Source: Chelonoidis abingdonii (Eukaryota > Chordata > Testudines > Testudinidae). From it: 64,000 bases of DNA. The notes under the pieces were generated by a model, which saw nothing but the letters and a program-made list of their open reading frames with translations, searched no databases and was not told the DNA's origin. Of this stretch, positions 1-10,189 are shown piece after piece; position 1 is the stretch's first letter, and each line of letters begins with the position of its first letter. Position numbers and translations under genes: made by a program. The stretch is from NCBI RefSeq assembly GCF_003597395.2, contig NC_133773.1:77502333-77566332 (forward strand), in the 5' to 3' direction.

Positions 1-770
1 GGGCAGTGGCCCTGCTAAACAACTTAACAGCCAGGGAGGGGAGGCCACAGGAGAACAAAAACAAAATGGAGTATGTGGACATCTGTAGGAGACAAAATGG
101 AATAGGGAGATAGCTGTAACAGACAGTGACAAGATAATGATGATCAACAGATGGCTCAGGCAGTGGTGCAATAAGGAGGGCTTTGGGATGTGTGGCCACT
201 GGGAAGCATTCATGGACAGAGGACTGTTCTCTCGGGATGGACTTCATCTGAGTAGGGAGGGAAATAGACTTCTAGATTGGAGGCTGGCACTACTGATTAA
301 GAGAGCTTTGAACTAGGAATTAAGGGGAGATGGTTGGAGATGTCCAGGTAATCTCCATGCCGGATTTTAATATTGAGAGGGAAGAAAACTAAGCAAGAAA
401 GGATACAGCAGTGGGTAGAACAGTGGATATAAGGAGGAAGGGTAGTATATATACCAGTCTAATAGGTGATAGTAGTGCTAGAATTTTTGGGCCTAATCGG
501 GTAAAGAATGTGAGCGAAGCCAAACAGCAAAAATTAAGATGTCTGTACACTAATGCGAGAAGCCTAGGCAACAAAATGGAGGATCTTGAGCTACTGGTGC
601 AGGAAGTGAAACCAGTTATTATAGAGATAACAGAAACATGGTGGAATAGTAGTCATGATTGGAATACAGTTATTGAAGGGTATGTGATGTTTAAGAAAGA
701 CCGAAAAAAAGGCAAAGGTGGTGGAGTAGAATTGTATATCAATGGTGAGGTAGACTCTAAAGAAATATAC
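1..770 (+). mobile_element. CR1 LINE fragment: ORF1 end plus ORF2 endonuclease start
   Basis: A sense-strand CR1 retrotransposon piece. It holds the last part of ORF1 (stop at 314-316), a roughly 90-bp spacer, and the beginning of ORF2, which is the normal CR1 order. The copy is cut at the window edge on the left, and similarity is lost near 770 inside the endonuclease domain, so reverse transcriptase and 3' tail are missing. Because CR1 copies are usually 5'-truncated, a piece that keeps the ORF1-ORF2 junction but lacks the 3' end suggests later deletion or rearrangement. Family assignment comes from the protein matches described in the two coding remnants. Confidence 0.85.
137..316 (+). pseudogene. 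CR1 ORF1 C-terminal remnant (esterase-like domain end)
   Basis: In frame 2 the stretch reads through INRWLRQWCNKEGFG and SRDGLHLSREGNRLL to a stop after KRALN. The combination DGLHLS-x-EGNRLL is the conserved C-terminal His-containing block of the SGNH esterase-like domain of CR1 ORF1 proteins, followed by the usual short tail. Upstream, the frame meets a stop at about 86-88, so the ORF is dead. The first ATG at 137 is only where the surviving frame opens, not a real start. Function in the family: an RNA-binding or esterase accessory protein for retrotransposition. Recognition is from family knowledge; divergence was not measured. Confidence 0.75.
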
Positions 771-791
771 CTATGTATAAATATAGTTTAA
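411..791 (+). pseudogene. CR1 ORF2 N-terminal remnant (APE-type endonuclease)
   Basis: About 105 codons match the start of the CR1 apurinic/apyrimidinic-type endonuclease. The motif LYTNARSLGNKMEDL lies near residues 44-58 of the open frame, followed by ITETWWNSSHDW and a Gly-rich GKGGGVELYI. In intact elements the Asn of TNARS and the Glu of TETWW belong to the metal-binding active site, and both are present here. After about 755 the frame runs into unrelated sequence and stops at 791. The Met at 411 lies in poorly conserved upstream sequence. With no reverse transcriptase attached, this cannot be a functional gene. Confidence 0.85.
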
Positions 792-2340
792 TGTAGCCAT
801 AATCATATGTATGTGCAATATTAAACTGTGGTGATTGAGATGTTTGTGGCATCTGTGAATCTATTGCTTCTTGTATAAATTTAGAGAAGGTACAAACCAT
901 CAGGGCGATAGGCACCAAGGGCTTCAAAATAAGAAAGAACCTCTGTGCTTATTTCTTCTATTAGGCGGAGCTTGTTAATTTAGTTGGAAGGGCAGGGGAA
1001 TGGCAAGAATTTCTTTATCTTTGGAGCACTGAAGCCTCTTGAGGTTCTGTGGTGTAGCAAGAGTAAGAAATCAATTATCTTCTTACTATTCAAGACCTAT
1101 TTCCTGGCTGCTTTTTTGGGGGGAGAGAAGCGGGGAAGCAGAAGTGGAGCCTGTAACTATGAGTCTGCAGGAAAGGAGGTTTATAGCATCTGAAAATTCA
1201 ATGCTGGGATTTCAGACACTGTTCCATTACCACTAAAAATACTGTCCTGGAAAATATGTTAATAAATCATTAATTTTTGGTAGTATTGTATTAATTGATT
1301 TCTGCAATTTTTAGGGGAGAAGACAGGAAGAACACAAGTCAAGCAGCAAAAGGAACTAAAGAAGCCTTTAATTTTGGGCTGTTTCTGATTCTTACCTTAT
1401 ACACATCTGAGGAACAAAACAGAAATCATGGAACTTGACCCTAGTAATTTCAGGACTATTTGAATAATAAAAAGTGGTAATATGCAACTAATACTGACAG
1501 AAGTTTTAAAAAAAGCGTCCACTTCACTTTGAGATGGAGAATATATGTTTTGTGAATTAGATCCCTAAATTTGTATTTGTCGGGGGGGGGGGGAGGAAAT
1601 TAACTCTGGTTTTATAAGATTACATACTATGTCTAATTAGACCCCACACTCCTGCTATTCCTTATTCTGAGTAAATGATGCAGTGAATGGCTTATCATAT
1701 ATGAAGGACATGGTTCAAAAAGCATTACAAAGAAAACAATGATTTTACAATGTGGGTGTTAGGGAAAAATCATCAGAAATAATGTTAGACTGTTATACAT
1801 CTTAATGATGGTGGGAGGCAGAGATGGCCTAAATTTAAAATACTTGATACTCTTGGATACTGCCCAAACACCTGCTGATAACATGACTCCATAACTGCAG
1901 TCTAGGTGTTTGGAATTCATATTAAATACCTTAGAATGACTTAGTGAGCTTAAATAAAGTTCCATCTGATCAGTTTTCAGTACTGTACCGGAAATAAAAA
2001 GGATATAAAAAGGTTCTCTATTAATTGTGGCATGGAATTGCTTTCCAATAAAACCATTCTCTGCCACCCTCGACCCAAAAACAAACCAACAAAAAACAAC
2101 ACCAAAACCCTGCATTTGATATGTACTCCTACTGCATCCAAAGTATGTGGCGAGTCTACAATTCCAGTGTAAACTCACAGATGTTTAAGGTCACATCTGC
2201 CACTGAGACTTCAGAACTTAAAAGGGCAGTTGTGTAATCAGAGCAGATTTTCAAATGAATTCTTAAGGATAAAAGTTAGACACCTGACTGACTGTGATTG
2301 CTTAAGAATTGTTCTTTGGTAGATCGCCAGACCAGCAGTA
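785..2340. other. no recognisable gene or repeat
   Basis: AT-rich sequence with several short, unconvincing open frames on both strands. No family was recognised. The only low-complexity landmark is a 12-base G run at 1582-1593. Confidence 0.5.
1582..1593 (+). repeat. 12-base poly-G run
   Basis: Twelve uninterrupted G residues followed by AGG. The run is long enough to slip in replication and to support G-quadruplex-like stacking. Such tracts are also common sequencing and assembly error sites, so its exact length should be treated as uncertain. Confidence 0.8.
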
Positions 2341-2357
2341 CCTACGACGTGCTTTGA

Positions 2358-2415
2358 GCCACAACTGACATCTCAGTGACTCATTCAGTTGACAGTCTTA
2401 TCTGATTCATGCAGA
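2358..2415 (+). repeat. 60-bp module, copy 1 (forward)
   Basis: Starts GCCACAACTGACATCTCAGT and ends with CTTATCTGATTCATGCAG. The same module occurs forward at about 2726-2768 and inverted at about 2794-2852 and 4379-4436. This outer copy pairs with the inverted copy at 4379-4436, 2.0 kb away, like the ends of a larger element. The family was not identified. Confidence 0.6.
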
Positions 2416-2698
2416 TCTTCTATGATTAACATAATCTTCTGGTGATCTAGAGGGACCTGGGACATAATTCAACACCCAATTCCACTCATGAGACAAGGCT
2501 CATAAATTTAATTGGGTTCAAAAGCCTTTAGAGAACTAAAGCTACTAGTGCTGTGAGAGCCAATGTGGCTTACAGTTCCTTTTTCCCCTATACTTCCTGA
2601 CTAGACTGAAAGCATTCTGCTTTGTGATGTGCACAGTGACATGCATTCACCTGCTAGAGATGCTAGGGTAAAAAGAGATGATGTGACCTTCAGCATGT

Positions 2699-2875
2699 CT
2701 GAGGAAGTGTTGCCAGGGGAGGCAACCACAACTGACATCTAAACTTATTCAGCTGATGATCTTATCTGGAAGATTAAGTTCATAAGTGAAGGCCTGCATG
2801 TGTCAGATAAGACATTCAGTTGCATTTGTTATTGTGATGTCAGTTGTGACTGCCAGTTCTGGCAACATTTCCTCC
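2699..2875. repeat. palindromic repeat with two opposed copies of the 60-bp module
   Basis: The left arm (2699-2768) contains GAGGAAGTGTTGCCAG, GGCA and CACAACTGACATCT. The right arm (about 2794-2875) is its imperfect reverse complement, with GATGTCAGTTGTGACTGCC and TCTGGCAACATTTCCTC. The arms together would fold into a hairpin of about 70 bp with a short unpaired centre. This architecture is typical of a foldback or MITE-like element. No target-site duplication was found, and no open frame belongs to it. Confidence 0.6.
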
Positions 2876-3270
2876 TTTCATTTTGAGCTGTCCAATATAC
2901 AGTGGACACTCAAAGCTCCTCTTAAATATTGACTTAACATAAAACAGGAAGGCTGCACTAGCAGAGCCTGATGCAGGATAGGAACTTCAGTTTTGCTGCA
3001 TGTCTGGTGTAAATGTCATTCCAGGCATTTATCTCACTAGTTGGAGAGAGCTCCACAATGAATTTGAAAACCAGAAAAAGGCACAACACGAACCAATGGC
3101 TGGAAGCTGAAGACAGATAAATTAGAAACAAGTCACTTAAAAAAAACAAACACAAAGGTGAGGGTAATTAACCATAGGAACAAACTATATAGAGATATGG
3201 TGGATTCTCCATCTCCTGATATCTTTTTGGAAAACATGCTTTAGTCAAAACACTATTCATTGGGGTCAAT

Positions 3271-3362
3271 ATCTGGATGAAATTCTATGGTCCATGTTAA
3301 ATGGGAGATCAGTCTAGATGGTCTAATGGTCCCTGCTGACCTTAAAATTTATTAATCTATTA
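3271..3362 (+). repeat. CR1-type 3' tail fragment
   Basis: Sense copy of the short 3' tail shared by CR1 LINEs and CR1-mobilised SINEs: GATGAAATTCTATGG, then a GATGGTCTAATGGTCCC block and CCTTAAAATTTATTAATCT at the end. Only the last 90 bp survive, with no coding region upstream. Confidence 0.6.
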
Positions 3363-3481
3363 AAATGACATTTATGTATCCAGGTTAAGTGGAATGTTTG
3401 CACTATACGAATGTGTGTTTGTAATATTGTTTTATTTATGGCTACTGAAATAAAGAATATTCTCATAAGGGGCTAGAGGCC

Positions 3482-4148
3482 TGTCAAGGTGTTCTCTACT
3501 CAGTGCTGGAGTACCTCCTTGGGGCTGCATTTGGGGAATAGCACTGTCTGGTCTGACACCCGCTTCTGTCTTGTTCATGCTGCAGCCCCTCTCACTCTCC
3601 AGAGAGTTGCAGTGCTTCCTTTTCCTCTAGGGCCAGTTCACTATAGTTTTCCCCTTCCAGGATATCAAAGTCATACTGGACCGTCTGACAGTGTATTGTT
3701 CCTAACAGTCCTCCAGTTCACCCACTACCCTGGGTTCCAGCTCAGGGACCCTCGAATCAGCAACAATCTGCAGTGTCCCAAACTTTGCTGCCATTTCACA
3801 GAGCCTTTTCCTACTCCATCTTTATTAGACTTCTGCTCCACCACACCTCTGGGTAAACTCTTTCTTCAGGGCTAGGATCGCAGGACTACTACTTGCCCCC
3901 TGGGTTTTCCCCTTTCCCTCTCTCAGCCTAGAAAATGACTGCAGGCTTCCATGCCGCAGCCCCCTTCTGCCCTCACTTCCTGGTCATATACCAGCCCTTC
4001 CTGCTCCAGCCCAGTTGGACTCCATCCTCCATCAGTGCTTACCTATCAAGCCTAACTGTCCTTCAGGTGTGGCTTATCAGGTTACTTAACCCCTTCTGAG
4101 CCATGTTAACTCTTTCCAGGCTAGCGTGGGGGTTAACATCCCACCACA
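3482..4148 (-). mobile_element. solo LTR, antisense, 667 bp
   Basis: On the minus strand the block begins TGTGGTGGG and ends CTTGACA, the TG...CA termini of an LTR. It is flanked by AGGCC (3477-3481) and AGCCC (4149-4153), matching at four of five bases, as expected for an old 5-bp target-site duplication. Composition (pyrimidine-rich and GC-richer than the surroundings on the plus strand) and a weak TATA-like element near the right third fit an LTR promoter. No internal coding sequence is attached, so it is read as a solo LTR left by recombination. Endogenous retrovirus and Gypsy origins cannot be separated from the LTR alone. Confidence 0.6.
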
Positions 4149-4378
4149 AGCCCTACATCCTCCTCTTCCCTCACCACCATACTCACTGTACACAGTAGTA
4201 TGCTTTCAAATGCAAAGAAAAGGATACTGGAGACAGCAAACAGCCATAGTGGTTTTAACACCACTTTAATAGATTTGAACACAATCATACTTACAAGCTT
4301 TGTCTTATTAGCAGCATGCACTGCTGAATCATTTCAGTAAACTGAATTTACTTGAAGACTGTGTTCATGCTAGACAGT

Positions 4379-4510
4379 CTGCATGTGTCAGATAAGACCT
4401 TTGGCTGAATTAGTTATTGAGATGTCAGTTGTGGCTTCTCACTCTGGCTCTGTGGCCTCTTTTCTTTCTTGAGCAGTTCATCATACAAGTAGTCAAAGTA
4501 CATTTTAAAT
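4379..4510 (-). repeat. 60-bp module, inverted copy, with extended similarity
   Basis: CTGCATGTGTCAGATAAGAC at 4379 followed by GATGTCAGTTGTGGCT is the reverse complement of the module at 2358-2415. Similarity to the 2794-2930 copy continues downstream on the plus strand through a TTGAGC...AGT...CAAAG stretch to TTAAAT. The repeat unit is therefore longer than the hairpin arm itself. Confidence 0.55.
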
Positions 4511-5369
4511 GCTGCTGGTTTGACACCCATGAGACTTTGCACAGCTTCAGGGATCAAGCTTTGAGGCTACAATGCAGGGTCAGGGCCTAACATGCCTTCT
4601 GAAGTGACCATTACAAATGGTAGCTAATTAAATAGATAATGAGAGCTGCCCCTATAATTCACCAGTTCAATATGTCAAGAAGCGGAGAAGGATGTATCTT
4701 GGTACTCTTAGATATATCAGGACAGTTCTTGGTTCTTGTTCCTAAACAGGCCACCCTCAGCTTCCCTTCCCCTACCCCATGGCCTTCCTCTCTCATGGAC
4801 CTTGCAATATTTTAATCAGCATCTGGCTAGCTTTCTCATGCTGACAGGCTTTGATTGTGATATATACAATGCACAATACACAGCTGATCAGATACAGAGA
4901 AGCATCTTCTAACCCCAGCCTGAACAGAATCTGTCGAAGGCCTGTCACTTCCTGGTGACCTACTTTTAACTTCAAGGCTTTAAGAACATAATTTCCAATA
5001 TAGATAAATAACTCCTTAAATATTACCCGTACATATATTTCACAAGTATTATGATGACCAGTGTGTTACTGGCTTTTGGTAGAGACCTCCCATACCACCC
5101 TGTGTACGATTATGCAGACATCAACCTTGGGGGATCCCTGTAATCCCTTAAGACCTCCTCATGCCCCCTGTCAGTTGGCACTAAGGGGTCACTGGGTCTT
5201 GTTCTCAGAAATGACCAAACCATTTTGGCTGAAATCCGCCATCAAAAAAATCAATTGGCCTGCGGCACGCTGCCGCTATGGAAAGTTTCAATCCCAATGG
5301 TTAAAGTATGGCAGAGCTATGAACATCTGAAAGTGGGATCTCATAATGGGAAGTGTCAAGCAGTACTAT
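4511..5369. other. no recognisable gene; possible dispersed repeat at the right
   Basis: No coding or RNA feature recognised. The part at about 5215-5360 is GC-richer, resembles sequence seen dispersed in turtle genomes, and directly abuts the 5375-6041 LTR. It could not be assigned to a family. Confidence 0.35.
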
Positions 5370-5804
5370 CAGCCTGTAGCAGACTGCAGACTCACTGGCA
5401 TGGTGTCTCCTGCTGGTCAGTCCAGGAATTAGCTCTTTCCAGTCTCAGAGCATCTCCTACTGGCCAGTGTCTCTCCTACCTTGGGCCCCCAGGTCCCTCC
5501 TGGACCCTAGTGCCCCTTACCTTGGTGGTCTGCCCTGCAGCAGTACCTCCACACTCTGGATCTCCCCTTCCAGGGGAACTCCCTCCCTCTATGGCCACCT
5601 TGCCTCAGTGGCTACTACCAATCATCATCTAGTTCCCTCTCGCTGGGGCAAACTGTAGTCTGTAATGGCCACTCATCACTGGCAAGGGGGTTGGACCTGC
5701 TGCCTTTCCCTGCAGCCTGAGTACCTCCCCTGGCCTTTAACAAGGCCTCAGCCTGGGTAGTTGCCAGGCTGGAGCTCCCCAGCTCCTCTTGCCCTTCCCC
5801 AGCA

Positions 5805-5830
5805 CTGCTCTGCTCTGCTCTGCTCTGCTC
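5805..5830. repeat. TGCTC pentamer microsatellite inside the LTR
   Basis: About five tandem copies of TGCTC (read on the plus strand), lying downstream of the LTR TATA box on the minus strand. Copy number probably varies between individuals. Confidence 0.8.
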
Positions 5831-5913
5831 AAGGTACCCTGTGCTCCCAGGCAGCTAGCTCCTTCTCTCTCCAAATCTAGAGAGAGACTGCCTGCCTTCT
5901 GGCCTGGCAGCTC

Positions 5914-5920
5914 TTTTATA
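5914..5920 (-). promoter_or_regulatory. LTR TATA box
   Basis: TATAAAA on the minus strand, inside the antisense LTR at 5375-6041 and at the place expected for the end of U3. It would drive leftward transcription if active. Nothing suggests present activity. Confidence 0.5.
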
Positions 5921-6234
5921 GGGTCCAACCTGGCCCTGACTGGCTGCCTCCCAGCCTTTTCTTGCTGGCTGTGCCCCAGGCCTCTCCAAGAGCTGGCTTT
6001 TAACCCTTGCTGAGCCGGATTGGGGTGACTATCCTGCTACACAGCTCTGCATAGAATACATACTAGTTTTTAAATTAAGGATATGAAACTGATATCATTG
6101 TAGCCATTTAAAAAAAATAGCAATGAGTATGAATTTATAAGCTGTGTACACAACATACGTCACATAAAATATACTACTTGTAATCCCTGCCTGACCTTTC
6201 CCTCCAGCTACTTTTGTTGGTTGTTATTCTTTTC

Positions 6235-6325
6235 TTTGTCTAGTTTAGATACGAAATCTTTGGGGGAAGGAACAGTGACATCTTGTTTTCTTAAAGCACT
6301 ATGCATACCTCTGGCACTATAAACA
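6235..6325 (+). repeat. L2-like LINE 3' tail fragment
   Basis: The motif order GTTTAGAT-x-CGAAATCTTTGGGGGAAGGAACAGTG... and GGCACTATAAACAA follows the tail of L2-like sauropsid LINEs, which carry a 'length of time, gcagggac, tgtacagcacc' style ending. Highly diverged. It abuts a palindromic repeat half-site at 6335-6405. Confidence 0.4.
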
Positions 6326-6816
6326 ACTTTAGGCCCTGGTTGTGCAAGAATGTATGCACTCTGAGTAGTTCCACTGAATTCAGTGAGCTTAAGCACATGC
6401 ACATCTTTGTAGGATTGATACCTTATATAATAACTAGGGCTGTAGATTAATTGCAGTTAACTCATGCGATTAACTGAAAAAAAAACTTAATCACGATTAC
6501 TCACAATGTTAAACAATAGAATACCAATTGAAATTTATTCAATATTTTTAGATGTTTGTCTACATTTTCAAACATATCAATTTCAATTACAACACAGAAT
6601 ACAAAGTGTACAGCATTTGCTTTATGTTATTTTTTATTACAGATAATTGCATTGTAAACATGATAAATAAAAGAAATAATATTTTCAAATCACCTCATAC
6701 ATGTACTGTAGTGCAATCTATTTATCATGAAAGTGCAACTTAGTAGTTTTTTGTTACATAACTGCACTCAAAAACAAAACCATGTAAAACTTTAGTGCCC
6801 ATAAGTCCACTCAGTC

Positions 6817-7044
6817 CTACTTCTTGTTCAGCCAATCGCTAAGAGAAACAAGTTTGTTTACATTTATGGAAGACAATGCTGCCCACTTCTTAATTACAAC
6901 GTCACTTGAAAGTGAGAATGTGCATTCACATGGCACTGTTGCAGCTGGAATCACAAGATATTTATGTGTCAGATGCGCTAAACATTCGTATGCCTCTTCA
7001 TGCTTCGGCCATTGTTCCATAGGACATGCTTCCATGCTGACGAC
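6817..7044 (-). pseudogene. hAT transposase C-terminal (dimerisation) domain remnant
   Basis: Minus-strand frame of 72 codons ending SLSDWLNKK and a stop at 6817. It contains YECLAHLTHKYL, the PAATVPCE stretch and FSLSSDVV, the order seen in hAT C-terminal dimerisation regions (W-K-x(n)-Y-P-x-LA-x(n)-P-x-T-x-x-x-ER-x-FS). The Arg of the ER-x-FS core is Cys here. Only the C-terminus is present, with neither BED zinc finger nor catalytic DDE core, so it cannot be active. Confidence 0.75.
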
Positions 7045-7312
7045 AGTTGTTAAAAAAAAAGAGTGTTAATTAAATTTTGTATCTGAACTCCTTGGGGGAG
7101 AATTGTATGTCTCCTGCTCTGTTTTACCTGCATTCTGACACATATTTCACGTTATAGCAGTCTCAGATGATGACCCAGCACATGTTCATCTTAAGAACAC
7201 TTTCACTGCAAATTTGACAAAATGCAAAGAAGATACCAATGTAAGATTTCTAAAGATAGCCACAGCAGTCAACCCAAGATTTAAGAATCTGGAGTGCCTT
7301 CCAAAATCTGAG
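7045..7312 (+). pseudogene. hAT transposase internal segment remnant
   Basis: Plus-strand frame reading AVSDDDPAH, then TKCKEDTNVRFLKIATAV and NPRFKNLECLPKSES. The IATA-x-(N/D)PRFK core is characteristic of the hAT segment just upstream of the insertion/dimerisation region. The upstream part of the frame is broken by stops. Similarity ends at about 7312, where unrelated sequence begins. Confidence 0.7.
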
Positions 7313-9662
7313 AGCCTAATTCAGCAAAACTGGGAGAGGAAGCCCAGGCTAGTGGAGAAGGCAGGGTCAGTGAAATCCCAGTACATCAGGTGGCATCCCA
7401 GATAAACGGTCTAACCGGTCACACCTGCATCTTCAGCATGCATATAGGGTCAGAAAAAGTTTCCTTTAAGAACCCAAAGAGAAGGCTGGATCACTACCAC
7501 GTGAGTGATAGATAGGAAAACTGCATGGGCTGAGTAGTCCAAAGGGAACAATCTTAGTTAATAACTATATTAGAGGAGTTGCTGTTCAGCCAAACATTTC
7601 CCCCATTCCAGGAGGCTGGTGAGGCAGCAGAGGGAGAAGATGATCCTTCAGCAACTCAAAATTAGCCATTTCAGCAACATAATGTATGAGTTTTTCCCAT
7701 TAGGGCCATGCTCTGCTTCTCTATACTAGCCACTTATGATAGACTCTATCTTTAGCAACTGTATAGGACCAGCTGATGACATGGGATCCTTACACACATT
7801 CACGTCATCATCCTCAGAATTGCTTGGCCCTGGATGGAGTCAGTATACATGACACTGAAGAGCTACTGAGCACCTTAATAATGCTTAAACTAGTCAGAGG
7901 ATCTGACCAATAGAGATATACAGAATGACATCTGAAGCAAGGCAAAGAATCCACCTAAACAACAAAGGGCCCAGTCCTGCAAGGTGCTGCAAGATGATGA
8001 GCAAGCTTTAATTATAGCCAGTCGGAATTAAACTGGTGCTTAGAAGTTACTCAGCACTATGCAGGACACAATGTTGAGGCATGTGCTCAAAATACTGGCA
8101 TGTTTTTGTACTGGTATCCTTTGCTGCCTGTCCAAGCAGCTGCAGTGAAGTGATAAACGGCAGAGTTGGCAAAGTCCTTCCCTGCAAGAGGTAACTGAAT
8201 TAACCAAACTAGTTTTCTGTTCTTTAGTAAAATATATAAATATTTCTAATGCATAAGGTAGGAAGAGATCTTCTGAAATCAAGAAATAGTCTGTGAATCT
8301 CATTGTAATCATCATGCTTTTTAGGACATTAAAGTTTTCAAGATAAATATTGCCAGTGAAGTCAGCATGGATTTGAGTACTGTTTACATGATAACCTAAC
8401 CCACTGAATAATTAATTAAGTATATTTTTCACCTCTTAGAGCTTGATTGGTAAGTGAATGGAATATTTATGATCCACATAAGGAACTCTGGACAGCCTAA
8501 CTATCTCTGATAGAGGCTATTTTTAAAAAGAATTTTTTAAAACAATTATTGAGTTGAAGAAGATTCACACAAAGCTGCCGGGGCATGGCACAGGCACTCA
8601 AATGATTATTCAAAAGGATTTGAAGTGGCCAAACTTTATGTACACAAAAAGACTGAACATTTCTTGTTTCTGGGTCACAGGCTATCAAGACCTTTGACCT
8701 ACAAGCTATAGATCTCTTACCCGGCAAATTACTTACACTGGACTACTTCATAAACAACAGAAGCTTTAAGTGTCCCACCAGGCATTACAAATAGGGTGGA
8801 GTTATCCATTTCTGGATTTTATTTGGATGGAAATGAGCCTTCCTGGGAAGTCTACTTAAACCTTTTAAATAAAGCTTGAGTAGTGACTTTACAACTACTG
8901 TATTTAATTTGTGATGAGAAGGAATGGTTCCAAGTGTTATTTGTCTATAACTTCACCTAATGAAACTCCTCGTAATGCCAGCATTTAAGTAGCTCAAGGC
9001 ATCATTAAAATTTTATTCAACCAGTTGCAGCTATCTGTATTTCAACTTTTAACAAATATTACTTGCTGGATGAAAAGGGGCAGCCTGTCAGTCCTGCATC
9101 TGTCACTTAGTATTAAGCGATTTTCATTTTAGCAGAGTTCTGTGTTTTTTGGAGGTTTTTTATTCCAGCTCTATAGTCACAATTAAAGGTCTGTGCAGCC
9201 TGATGCTGAAACAAAAGAATCACTGAATGAAATAAAAGTGGGTTAGAATTTCACTCTGCTAGGTCTGCTTTATTTATATCCTCACTGTGTTCTGAAGAAT
9301 TTTACAAGCGTTATTTACTAAACAGCCTAGAAGAAGATAGCAGTGATTTTAAACGCCATCTAGAAGTTTGCATGTTCATCAAAAAATGCTCTCCTAAATT
9401 TCTTCATTTTACTCCAGCTGTTATAATCTGATACTTAAAATGATAATGGTTTATATATCTCCAGATGTTACAGTAATATTTAACATGGATGTTTGCAATA
9501 AATTATATAGTCTCCTTTATTATTTCTCCAACCATCTCAATTATTATTATGAACCATTTTGATAGCACCATATACACAGAGATTTAGAGAACATAGAACA
9601 ATTTATAGTCTAATTTAAATAAAGACAAACATAATCATAGGACAACTAGTGAGGAGCAAGAG
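7313..9662. other. no recognisable gene apart from one palindromic repeat
   Basis: AT-rich, with short open frames only and no domain similarity. The single feature recognised is the palindromic repeat at 7967-8070. Confidence 0.5.
7967..8070. repeat. short palindromic dispersed repeat
   Basis: Starts GGGCCCAGTCCTGCAAGGTGCTG and ends CAGCACTATGCAGGACAC, so the ends are imperfect inverted copies. This terminal structure is typical of old MITE-like palindromes common in turtle and bird genomes. Confidence 0.5.
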
Positions 9663-9670
9663 GGTCTATG

Positions 9671-10147
9671 CAGCAGCGTATTATCGCCTAGGCTGACAAG
9701 GCCTAGGCCTGGGGTGGCAAATTTATAATAGCAGCATTTTTGCAATCGCGGCATCAGTGACACCGCGATTCTACCAATCGTAGCGTGTATTGAAGCCACC
9801 AATGACGGCGCGAAGCCATTTAGTAAACATACTCACAAGAATCCTAAAAGTTAATAATATGACCAGAAGGAAGAAATTAAGCAGTTCTCAGTTAAAAAAA
9901 AAAAAAGGCTATGCAAAAGAAAGGAAGGGAAAATGTAATGATAGCAAAAATGTGCAAAATAGATTCCTTTGTTGTATAAGTTAGTGCCAACAGTGAGATA
10001 GAAAAAATAGTTGAAAGTAGCAGTGAAGTAAAAAGTGAAAATATTGGTGTTGATATTGAAAATATTGATGTTTAATAAGTTAATATGGGGCCAAGGGCGG
10101 CAATTATTTCAGGGCCTAGGGGTGGCAAAATCATTTATCCATCACTG
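9671..10147 (+). mobile_element. 477-bp hAT element, decayed, with 8-bp duplication
   Basis: The ends begin CAG and finish CTG, with GGTCTATG (9663-9670) and GTTCCATG (10148-10155) outside, matching at six of eight bases, as expected for an old hAT 8-bp duplication. GGGTGGCAAA-type subterminal sequence near both ends is in direct orientation. The interior contains a short basic plus-strand frame (RRKKLSSSQLKKKK...) that resembles the Lys-rich N-terminus of hAT proteins of the TTF-zinc-finger type. No catalytic region remains, so this is a deletion derivative. Confidence 0.65.
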
Positions 10148-10189
10148 GTTCCATGGGCTACTAACAATGAGAGAGAAGGGACAAAAAGA

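Larger units (their letters stand above)
5375..6041 (-). mobile_element. solo LTR, antisense, 667 bp
   Basis: On the minus strand it starts TGTAGCAGGATAGTCACC and ends CAGTCTGCTACA (TG...CA). The flanks CAGCC (5370-5374) and CAGCT (6042-6046) match at four of five bases, a plausible decayed 5-bp duplication. A TATAAAA box lies at 5914-5920 (minus), about 120 bp in from the 5' end. A (TGCTC) pentamer run at 5805-5830 follows it. The U3 sequence around the TATA box resembles that of the LTR fragment at 37262-37451, so the two belong to related families. No internal region is attached. Confidence 0.65.
6435..7312. mobile_element. rearranged hAT transposon remnant, two head-to-head halves
   Basis: The left part (6435 to about 7044) is the 3' end of a hAT element read on the minus strand: a terminus AGGGCTGTAGATTAAT, an AT-rich 3' untranslated region, then the transposase C-terminus. 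The right part (about 7045-7312) is an internal transposase segment of what appears to be the same family, read on the plus strand. In an intact element the internal segment would precede the C-terminus in the same direction. The right end is cut at about 7312 with no terminal repeat. Either an inversion/deletion made this copy, or a non-autonomous subfamily with this layout was propagated. Confidence 0.75.

Noticed and set aside
1290..1400. Possible exon after a TTTTTAG acceptor-like site at about 1313
   Set aside because: The frame after the site is short, has no domain, and no convincing donor follows.
3489..3875. 128-codon open frame as a gene
   Set aside because: Lies antisense to a solo LTR in GC-richer sequence with few stops. 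Ser/Pro/Leu-rich translation without a domain.
2700..4510. CRISPR-like array from repeated modules
   Set aside because: Only four copies, in both orientations and unevenly spaced, in a vertebrate genome.
5225..5658. Overlapping open frames of 135 and 63 codons
   Set aside because: Located at the edge and inside the antisense LTR 5375-6041; composition explains them.
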